DNA of 20,958 bases, taken from Prevotella sp. CAG:1031 (lineage in GTDB: Bacteria > Bacteroidota > Bacteroidia > Bacteroidales > Muribaculaceae). Below the pieces are notes generated by a model. It saw nothing but the letters and a program-made list of their open reading frames with translations, ran no database searches and was not told the origin of the DNA. The DNA is taken from assembly GCA_000431215.1 (NCBI GenBank), contig HF985563.1, forward strand, positions 40,027 through 60,984. The letters are read 5' to 3'. Both the position numbers and the translations under genes were made by a program. This document shows, piece after piece, positions 8,088 through 15,162 of the stretch (within the stretch, counting starts at the first letter, position 1; each line of letters starts with the position of its first letter).

Positions 8088-9545
8088 TTACTTTTTGTTG
8101 CAGATCTTTTGTTGTAGTATTCTTATATTGGCAGTTATCATTGTGAACCCATGACTTGCCAAAATCCATTGAAGGAAACAATAAATAATAATGCAAGTTA
8201 TTACATCGGCAATTACCAAAGTCCATCCTTCTAATGTTTTAGATAGCAAAATTGTTATAGGGATAAAAAATATGGAAGCTAACAATGATTTCCATATATC
8301 GCCCAATACGCCTTTAAAACGTATTTGTGTATATTTGCGAATTGCATAAATCATAGCAGCTAATATTGCGAACTCTGCCACAACAGATGAAAATGCTGCT
8401 CCGACTGCACCATATTGAGGAATCAATAATAAATTCATTGCAAAATTTAGGAACGTTCCAATCAACAAACAATAAAGATACGGCTTGTCATATCCCATCC
8501 CTAATAGTGTTTGCATTCCGGTAATATTATTGAACCCAATAGCAATTATTATTCCACTTACAATTATTAATGGTAGAATTGATGGATAAAAAGCTTTTCC
8601 GAGAAACAATGGGACAAAATTTGGAGCTATGCAAGCCAAACCAACAGCCATGGGAAATGCCAAAATACTTACAACGAAAAATGATTTTGAAAGTAAATCA
8701 CTTATCGCTTTTTGATTCTTTTGTCCCATATAATAGGAAACTCTTGGAATTGCAACTGCCGAAAGACTTGTTACAATAGAGAGTGCCGTTTTTGCTATAT
8801 TTATACTGCTATTATAAAATCCTACTTCGTCGTAGTTTTTCATAAAACCCAGCATAATTGTATCGAGCATTGTATAAACCGAAATTGCGACAGAAGATGA
8901 AAATAAGATTAACATCGGTTTATAGTGCTTCCCAATCGATTTAAAACATAGTCTGATTTTTATATTGTCTTTTTTTATGATGCTGAAATTCCAAAGTATC
9001 CCTCCAAGTTGAGAAATTACCCCCAGAATCATATAAATATACAAATCGGATTTTTTTTTCACAAATAGGAACATGCAAATTATCGCTAAGGCTCTGATTA
9101 GTAAATTTCGACCAGCTATAAATCCGAATTTCTCAAGACCGGAAAGATACCAGTTACAACCAAAAGGCACAAAATAAATTGTAAAGCCGGCGATAAAAAA
9201 GATAAGGAAATTGGCATTAAACTTTGGAAATATCAAGAGTGTAGCAATAAATATTGACGAGACAACAATCGTATTTATGAATAAAACAGTGAGAATTTCT
9301 GAGAAAAATTGTTGTTTAGCCTCATGGCTATCTCTTCTTTTCGCAATCTCTCTTATCCCGTATGTTGCAGCCCCTAATACAGCAAACATGGAATAATATC
9401 CCGCGTAAGTATTTGCAAAGTTCATTAATCCGATCCCATTAGGTTCCAATACCCTTGCAATATACGGTGCGGTAATTAAAGGGAAAATTACTGCAGAAAC
9501 ATTAATTACAATATTATAAATGAAATTTTTTTTAATTGAAGCCAT
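8088..9545 (-). CDS. wzx: Wzx-type lipid-linked oligosaccharide flippase
   Basis: This 485-residue polytopic protein has the MOP-superfamily polysaccharide-transporter N-terminus, KKNFIYNIVINVSAVIFPLI followed by TAPYIARVLEPNGIGLMNFA (residues 5-44). Roughly 12-14 hydrophobic segments are spread along its length, with charged REIAKRRDSHEAK between the second and third. This is the Wzx/RfbX pattern, and such proteins flip undecaprenyl-pyrophosphate repeat units across the inner membrane. The operon should therefore be Wzx/Wzy-dependent, although no Wzy is recognised in the window. The sequence is strongly AT-rich, and the composition break from the upstream tviB-like gene falls in the 42-nt gap before this start. 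Confidence 0.93.
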   Translation of the reverse strand: MASIKKNFIYNIVINVSAVIFPLITAPYIARVLEPNGIGLMNFANTYAGYYSMFAVLGAATYGIREIAKRRDSHEAKQQFFSEILTVLFINTIVVSSIFIATLLIFPKFNANFLIFFIAGFTIYFVPFGCNWYLSGLEKFGFIAGRNLLIRALAIICMFLFVKKKSDLYIYMILGVISQLGGILWNFSIIKKDNIKIRLCFKSIGKHYKPMLILFSSSVAISVYTMLDTIMLGFMKNYDEVGFYNSSINIAKTALSIVTSLSAVAIPRVSYYMGQKNQKAISDLLSKSFFVVSILAFPMAVGLACIAPNFVPLFLGKAFYPSILPLIIVSGIIIAIGFNNITGMQTLLGMGYDKPYLYCLLIGTFLNFAMNLLLIPQYGAVGAAFSSVVAEFAILAAMIYAIRKYTQIRFKGVLGDIWKSLLASIFFIPITILLSKTLEGWTLVIADVITCIIIYCFLQWILASHGFTMITANIRILQQKICNKK

Positions 9546-9587
9546 TATTAGATGAATTCGAGTTCGATCTATTTATATGGTGTCATT

Positions 9588-10862
<1,275 letters not shown>

Positions 10863-10881
10863 TGTTGCGGGTTATTGGTTG

Positions 10882-11856
10882 TCAAAGGTTTGCCTTATAC
10901 CATTCGATCGCCTCGCTCAGTCCTCTCGCGAAATCATATTCGGGGTCGTAACCCAGAAGTCGGCGCGCTTTGGAAATGTCGGCGTTTGAATGTTTTATAT
11001 CTCCCGGACGGTCGGGGCCGAAAACCGGCTCTATATCCCTGCCGAGAGCTTTGGCCAGAGTGTGGTAGATGTCTATCAGGAACTCCCGGCCTCCGTATGC
11101 GATATTATACGCCTGTCCCGCGGCCTCATGAGGCGCGAGACAAGCTTTGAGATTAGCCTCGATGACGTTGTCGATATAGGTGAAATCGCGGCTCTGCCTG
11201 CCGTCGCCGTTGATCGTCGGACGCTCGCTGGCAAGCAGCTGTCTGATAAACTTCGGAAGAACGGCCGCATATGCGCCTTCAGGATCCTGCCGGCGTCCGA
11301 AGACATTGAAATAGCGCATCCCGTAGGTGTCGAGCCCGTAATGCATGGTGTATTGTCTGGCCCATTCCTCATCGCAGCGTTTGGTCACGGCGTAAGGAGA
11401 CAGCAGATTTCCCTCCGTTCCTTCATGTTTGGGCAGATGGGCCTCGTCACCGTAGACCGACGAACTCGACGCATAGACAAACTTCCTGACACCTTTCTGA
11501 CGTGCGGCCTCGAGCATATTCAGGGTTCCCTGGATATTGTTGAGACTGTAGAACAGCGGCATCTCGATAGAGCGCGGAACGCTTCCCCAGGCAGCCTGAT
11601 TGAGGACATAGTCGACACCCTCGCACGCCCGCATGCACGTATCGAGATCTTTGATATCTCCCTTGATAAACTCATAGCCCGGACTGTCGAGGAAAATATC
11701 GACATTGGACTGTTTCCCGGTCGAAAGATCGTCAAGACAACGGACGCGATAGCCCATGCCGAGAATCGCCTCGCACAGATTGGACCCGATAAAACCCGCG
11801 CCTCCCGTTACAAGGAACTGCGAATCCTTCGGAAACTTCAATTGTTTGTAACTCAT
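10882..11856 (-). CDS. tviC: UDP-GlcNAc/UDP-GlcNAcA 4-epimerase (TviC/WbpP type)
   Basis: This 324-residue short-chain dehydrogenase/reductase has the NAD motif TGGAGFIGS (17-25), the serine-rich ASSSSVYGD stretch (129-137) and the YAVTK catalytic pair (Tyr155, Lys159). The AAWGSVPRSIEMP segment (88-100) is the mark of the WbpP/TviC group, which epimerises C4 of N-acetylated UDP-hexosamines or their uronic acids. With the following dehydrogenase it should yield UDP-GalNAcA. It is the first enzyme gene after the recombinase/NusG-like regulator, separated by 87 nt that contain a hairpin. Confidence 0.92.
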   Translation of the reverse strand: MSYKQLKFPKDSQFLVTGGAGFIGSNLCEAILGMGYRVRCLDDLSTGKQSNVDIFLDSPGYEFIKGDIKDLDTCMRACEGVDYVLNQAAWGSVPRSIEMPLFYSLNNIQGTLNMLEAARQKGVRKFVYASSSSVYGDEAHLPKHEGTEGNLLSPYAVTKRCDEEWARQYTMHYGLDTYGMRYFNVFGRRQDPEGAYAAVLPKFIRQLLASERPTINGDGRQSRDFTYIDNVIEANLKACLAPHEAAGQAYNIAYGGREFLIDIYHTLAKALGRDIEPVFGPDRPGDIKHSNADISKARRLLGYDPEYDFARGLSEAIEWYKANL

Positions 11857-11908
11857 TAAAATATGCTCGTAAGATATTCTCTATTTACTGGCGATAGATA
11901 TAGATTTT

Positions 11909-11940
11909 CTCAATGTTTGCGGTTCCTGCCGCTCATTGAG
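11909..11940 (-). promoter_or_regulatory. Two-tier hairpin between the regulator gene and tviC
   Basis: A 7-bp outer stem (CTCAATG 11909-11915 with CATTGAG 11934-11940) encloses a 4-bp GC stem (GCGG 11919-11922 with CCGC 11929-11932) around a 6-nt loop. It begins 3 nt after the stop codon of the regulator. The minus-strand sequence after it is A-rich, not a U-tract, so it is not a canonical intrinsic terminator. It could act as a pause or attenuation site, or as mRNA 3'-end protection. Confidence 0.5.
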
Positions 11941-11943
11941 CAT

Positions 11944-13368
11944 TCAGTCGGCTCTCGATATGAGCTCGACCTGACGGGCGTCAATTTTGGCGCGCCATTC
12001 GTAGCCGTAATCAGTAGTCAGTTTGACACGGAACATCACAGTGCCGCAATTATTCTCGAAAACATCTTCTATTACAGCTTCGCGCCCTGAATAATCTGCT
12101 TGAATAAGTATGACGCTCTCACCGGGTTTCGGGGTAAGACTTCCGAGTGGGAATATCTCGGAATCTGCCGAGAATACTCCGATAGCTTTCTGGAATCGCA
12201 GCATGTCGGCCTGCGGGATTGCCGCATACGGGGCATCGAAATTGCCGGATGTTCTGATACACCATGCTTTGTCCCCGATTCTGGAAAACATCGGACGTAT
12301 GTTTTCTGGGTTGGTTTTGAAAAATACGGTCTGGGTGATAAACGGCCGTTCGATAACAGCGCTTTTTCCTCTGAGATGTTTCCTGATGGTCTCGACCGGA
12401 TAGAATAATTCAGGCGCGGGCTGAAGCTTAAGCGTCTCCTTCTTAACCTCTTCAAAACTCACTCCCCGTCGGAGCCGCATGGCATACCATTTCGGCAATG
12501 TATATGTCAGCATTGCCTCGACTGATTTCGACCATTTCTCTCGGTTGTCAGAAGAATTCCCTGTGCGTTTATGGAACTTCGGGACAGTATAAGGTGCCGG
12601 ATTTGAGATGCAATCCAGAGCTTCCGAGGCTGTGGCTCCGCATCGTATTGCAATTGAAACCCAAAGCGAACCGGCCAAATCTTCAAAAGAGAAGTTGCCG
12701 TGATTCAGGAGCGTGCTGAATCTTCGGTCTAACTCATCCGTTATTGAAGAATATATTTGTTTTTGCGTTCGATATGATTGCCTGAGATCAAAGATATATT
12801 TTCTCCTTGGGTCGGTGTTACGCTCGAGAATGTGGCTTGAATAACCATTGAAACCGGTTAAATCATCTTTGTTGAGGTTTATTATATCCTTGAGTGGCAG
12901 AGCCCTGTTCAAAACAGAAAATACCAGAATATCCCCGCAGATATTATTGTGCTCGTTGTCGTCGTTTATGAATTCGCGTAATGTCGAAAGACAATTGTCG
13001 AATATCGAGGCTCTGAGCAGAGGCGGTTGTTTGAAATCTGCCGATTCGATTGTGCGGGCTATCTCTCGTGGTGCGTTGCATTGGCACATATATCCCTTGT
13101 CGGCAGCTTGTTTGAACAGACTGTTCAATATATTAAGACGCTGGGCTATTGTTGCTGTTGACAAACCTTGTCGGAACATCTCGGTTACCCAGTCGCAAAT
13201 CGTAGCAGATGACAGATTGTTGACCGACAATTTGTGGCATGACAGGAAACTATTGAATTCAGAGAGGGCTTTTCGGTATTTAAAAGCAGTATCAGCGGAG
13301 AGTGCCGCGACTCTTGATTGCAAAAATGACATTACGTCGAACGACGTATGTTCTTTATTCCCAATCAT
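11944..13368 (-). CDS. Tyrosine-recombinase-like / UpxY-NusG-like fusion, putative capsule antiterminator
   Basis: This 474-residue protein appears to join two modules. Residues ~8-95 read as a phage-integrase SAM-like core-binding domain (SFLQSR, TAFKYRKALSEFNSFL, LSTATIAQRLNILNSLFKQA). Residues ~115-268 align by eye with a recombinase catalytic domain, but the active-site positions are replaced: first Arg to Pro158, HxxR to Glu229/Ala232, His to Asn256 and Tyr to Phe265. Residues ~292-400 match a NusG N-terminal domain of UpxY type: KWYAMRLRRG (293-302), ELFYPVETIRKHLRGK (320-335), RPFITQTVFFKT (341-352). Residues ~412-470 match a KOW-type domain (KPGESVILIQADYSG). As the first gene of the capsule operon it occupies the usual place of UpxY antiterminators. 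DNA strand exchange is unlikely; leader-specific antitermination is inferred. Confidence 0.75.
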   Translation of the reverse strand: MIGNKEHTSFDVMSFLQSRVAALSADTAFKYRKALSEFNSFLSCHKLSVNNLSSATICDWVTEMFRQGLSTATIAQRLNILNSLFKQAADKGYMCQCNAPREIARTIESADFKQPPLLRASIFDNCLSTLREFINDDNEHNNICGDILVFSVLNRALPLKDIINLNKDDLTGFNGYSSHILERNTDPRRKYIFDLRQSYRTQKQIYSSITDELDRRFSTLLNHGNFSFEDLAGSLWVSIAIRCGATASEALDCISNPAPYTVPKFHKRTGNSSDNREKWSKSVEAMLTYTLPKWYAMRLRRGVSFEEVKKETLKLQPAPELFYPVETIRKHLRGKSAVIERPFITQTVFFKTNPENIRPMFSRIGDKAWCIRTSGNFDAPYAAIPQADMLRFQKAIGVFSADSEIFPLGSLTPKPGESVILIQADYSGREAVIEDVFENNCGTVMFRVKLTTDYGYEWRAKIDARQVELISRAD

Positions 13369-13397
13369 TTGCTAAATCGATGAATTTTACCAATCCC

Positions 13398-13418
13398 GGG
13401 AGTAGCTAAAATACTCCC
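13398..13418 (-). promoter_or_regulatory. Leader hairpin upstream of the regulator gene
   Basis: A perfect 7-bp inverted repeat, GGGAGTA (13398-13404) and TACTCCC (13412-13418), has a 7-nt loop in the untranslated leader. It lies about 30 nt upstream of the regulator ATG and has no following U-tract. It may be a pause or antiterminator-recognition structure. Confidence 0.45.
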
Positions 13419-13519
13419 TTTCCCCTGAATTTAGATCAATAGAACTTATATCAGAGATTCCCGAAAAAGATATGTTGCCGAAATTCATCAATGTGTGAAT
13501 ATCGGTTCAATGTGGCGGA

Positions 13520-13539
13520 TATGTATAAGCAGATACATA
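13520..13539 (-). promoter_or_regulatory. Hairpin at the start of the leader RNA
   Basis: TATGTAT (13520-13526) and ATACATA (13533-13539) form a perfect 7-bp stem with a 6-nt loop. It is placed just downstream of the predicted transcription start near 13541-13544. It could be an operator or a 5' stabilising stem. Confidence 0.4.
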
Positions 13540-13547
13540 CAGCGCCG

Positions 13548-13578
13548 CAAAGTTACAACAAAAATGTGGAATAAGAAA
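13548..13578 (-). promoter_or_regulatory. Bacteroidales-type promoter of the polysaccharide operon
   Basis: On the minus strand TAACTTTG (complement of 13548-13555) is an exact match to the Bacteroidales -7 consensus TAnnTTTG. Exactly 19 nt upstream is TTTC (complement of 13575-13578), three of four bases of the -33 TTTG element. The start point would be near 13541-13544, giving a leader of about 175 nt before the regulator ATG at 13368. Confidence 0.65.
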
Positions 13579-13615
13579 ATTTAAGAAATCTGTGTGCGCG
13601 CGGGCGGCGCCGTGC

Positions 13616-13819
13616 TCAGTGGGCGAGGAGGTGGGAGGCGATGGATTCGCCGTGGCCGTGGGGGTAGGGCATCAGCACGGCCACGGCCACTATCGCGGCG
13701 AGAATGACTGCGATGGCTATGAGGTTGGCTGTCAGGAGTCGGCTCGGGAGTTTCCCGAGCATTGCCGATATGCGCGGCGACAGAACCGGCGGTATCTGTT
13801 GGTCGTTCTTCTTTTTCAT
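13616..13819 (-). CDS. Truncated HlyD-type secretion adaptor (N-terminal stump)
   Basis: The 67-residue product contains PRISAMLGKLPSRLLTANLI, then a single transmembrane helix of about 20 residues, then PYPHGHGESIASHLLAH. The order of a short cytoplasmic arm with ...GKLPSRL..., one helix and then YP resembles the N-terminus of Bacteroidetes HlyD-family membrane-fusion proteins. The coiled-coil, lipoyl and barrel domains of an ordinary HlyD (300-450 residues) are absent. Its ATG overlaps the ABC-transporter stop as ATGA, which is the usual position for the adaptor gene in such export operons. It is probably a remnant. A genuine small membrane protein is the alternative. Confidence 0.55.
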   Translation of the reverse strand: MKKKNDQQIPPVLSPRISAMLGKLPSRLLTANLIAIAVILAAIVAVAVLMPYPHGHGESIASHLLAH

Positions 13820-14769
13820 GAGTCGAGTTGCAGCTGGCTTTTGACGAGGTTATAGTATGTTCCTTTTCGCTCCAGAAGGCTCTGATGGTTTCCCGATTCG
13901 ATGATATGGCCGCCGTCCATGACTATGATGAGGTCGGCGTTTCTGACCGTCGAGAGGCGGTGGGCCACGACGACAACCGTGCGTCCGCGGTAGTAGTTCT
14001 GGAGGTTGTCGACGATGTGGCTCTCGTTGAGGGCGTCGAGCGAGTTTGTGGCTTCGTCGAGCACGAGCACCGACGGCCGGCGGTAGATCGCGCGGGCAAT
14101 CAGAATGCGCTGGCGCTGTCCCTGGCTTATGCCGACGCCGTCGCGCCCGATTATCGTGTTGTAGCCCAGCGGCAGATCTTTTATGAAGCTGTCTATACAG
14201 GCCATGCGCGCGGCCTCTTCGAGTCGCTCTTGGTCGATGTCGGCGTCGGCCGTGGCTATGTTGCGCGCTATGCTCTCGCCGAAGATGACGCCGTCCTGCA
14301 TCACCACTCCGCAGCGGCGGCGCCACTCGCGGCGGCTGACGCCGCGCAGGTCGGTGTCGCCTACGCGTATAGCTCCGGCCTCGGGGTTGTAATAGCCTAA
14401 AAGAAGTTTTATGAGTGTAGATTTTCCGCTGCCCGACGAGCCTACGATTGCCGTCACCTTTCCCCGGGGAATCGTTATGTTGAGGTTGTCGAGAATGGGG
14501 ACGTCGGAATGGCGGTCGTAGCGGAACATGAGGTCGCTTAAGGCGATGTCTCCGTCGGGAACGGGCGCTTCGGGGTCGACGGCCGAATCTTCGGGCTCCT
14601 GACGGTGGATGTCGCCGATGCGCGCGAGGCTGAGCCTGACGTCCTGAAGCGAGAACATGAAGCCGAGAAGCTGCGCCAGCGGGCTACCGAGCTGTCCGAC
14701 CATATATTGCACCGCCATCATGCCGCCGAGGGTCAGCTCGCCGCTTATCACGGCTGCCGCGGCCCCCAT
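13816..14769 (-). CDS. ABC exporter ATP-binding portion (3' fragment of a C39-type peptide transporter)
   Basis: The 317-residue frame begins with the end of an exporter transmembrane domain (AVISGELTLGGMMAVQYMVG, 6-25). A complete nucleotide-binding domain follows: Walker A GSSGSGKS (110-117), Q-loop Gln158, signature ISQGQ (214-218), Walker B VLVLDEA (234-240) and H-loop His270. It resembles the C-terminal third of peptidase-containing ABC transporters such as PCAT1, LagD and ComA. Five or more transmembrane helices are missing, so it cannot form a channel alone. The upstream C39 frame overlaps it by 86 nt in another register, which indicates a deletion with frameshift. The ATG at 14769 is probably just the first available codon. 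Confidence 0.8.
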   Translation of the reverse strand: MGAAAAVISGELTLGGMMAVQYMVGQLGSPLAQLLGFMFSLQDVRLSLARIGDIHRQEPEDSAVDPEAPVPDGDIALSDLMFRYDRHSDVPILDNLNITIPRGKVTAIVGSSGSGKSTLIKLLLGYYNPEAGAIRVGDTDLRGVSRREWRRRCGVVMQDGVIFGESIARNIATADADIDQERLEEAARMACIDSFIKDLPLGYNTIIGRDGVGISQGQRQRILIARAIYRRPSVLVLDEATNSLDALNESHIVDNLQNYYRGRTVVVVAHRLSTVRNADLIIVMDGGHIIESGNHQSLLERKGTYYNLVKSQLQLDS

Positions 14770-15151
14770 CTTCGGGGCGCGCCCAGTGGCGCGTCAGCTC
14801 TTCGTGCGAGTAGCTCACCTTCCCCGCCGCCGGGTCAGCCACGCGGTAGCGCCCCTTGCGGGTTATCTCGTAGAGCACAACGAAGTGGTTGTTGTCCCAG
14901 TGGAGAATGCAGGGCAGAGGCAGCTCGGCGAGGCGCTCGGGCGTGACGGTGGCGGCTGCCGACTCTATGCCTTCTATCCGGGCTATGTCGGCGATTGTTT
15001 TCAGCGAAATGCCCTCCGACGTTGTCTGGCACAGCGCCTCCAGATCTTCGGCATCGGTCTCGCGCCCCATGGCCGTTGCGATCATGGCGAGACAGGCCGG
15101 CCCGCACTGCCGGCTGTCGCGCTGCTGAATATGATGGAACCGTCGCGCCAC
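14684..15151 (-). CDS. Peptidase C39 domain (5' fragment of a peptide-exporting ABC transporter)
   Basis: The frame opens at GTG 15151, 11 nt after the stop of the beta-barrel gene. Residues 5-123 form a C39 bacteriocin-processing peptidase domain: QQRDSRQCGPACLAMIA has the oxyanion Gln10 and catalytic Cys16, HWDNNHFVVLYE has His89, and VADPAAGK has Asp106. Such domains cleave double-glycine leaders from exported peptides while fused to an ABC transporter. After TRHWA (120-124) the reading frame becomes low-complexity Arg/Gly/Asp-rich sequence, an out-of-frame reading of the exporter membrane region, and stops. The peptidase could still fold, but it lacks its transporter. Confidence 0.75.
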   Translation of the reverse strand: MARRFHHIQQRDSRQCGPACLAMIATAMGRETDAEDLEALCQTTSEGISLKTIADIARIEGIESAAATVTPERLAELPLPCILHWDNNHFVVLYEITRKGRYRVADPAAGKVSYSHEELTRHWARPEDGGRGSRDKRRADPRRHDGGAIYGRTAR

Positions 15152-15162
15152 TTACATCGAGA

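Larger units (their letters stand above)
13816..15151 (-). pseudogene. C39-peptidase ABC transporter with internal deletion and frameshift
   Basis: The two frames 14684-15151 (C39 peptidase) and 13816-14769 (nucleotide-binding domain) together look like a single peptidase-ABC exporter of about 700 residues that has lost nearly all of its transmembrane domain. The similarity switches register at about 14770-14785, where a 10-bp palindrome GGGCGCGCCC (14775-14784) sits. An assembly error at a GC-rich palindrome is the alternative to a real deletion. Confidence 0.7.

Noticed and set aside
10990..11859. 289-codon open frame on the plus strand
   Set aside because: Antisense shadow of the tviC-like epimerase with no family features.
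11909..11940. Intrinsic terminator between regulator and tviC
   Set aside because: The hairpin is good but neither strand has a following U-tract, so it is reported only as a regulatory hairpin.
11944..13368. Active integrase of a mobile island with an att site
   Set aside because: The catalytic residues appear lost, the C-terminus is NusG-like, and no tRNA or att-like direct repeat was seen nearby.
13369..13600. Invertible capsule promoter as in Bacteroides fragilis
   Set aside because: No long inverted repeats bracket the -7 box; the only exact pair is 9 bp and leaves the promoter outside.
13828..14400. 190-codon plus-strand frame
   Set aside because: Antisense to the nucleotide-binding domain; low-complexity Val/Ala/Asp-rich shadow.
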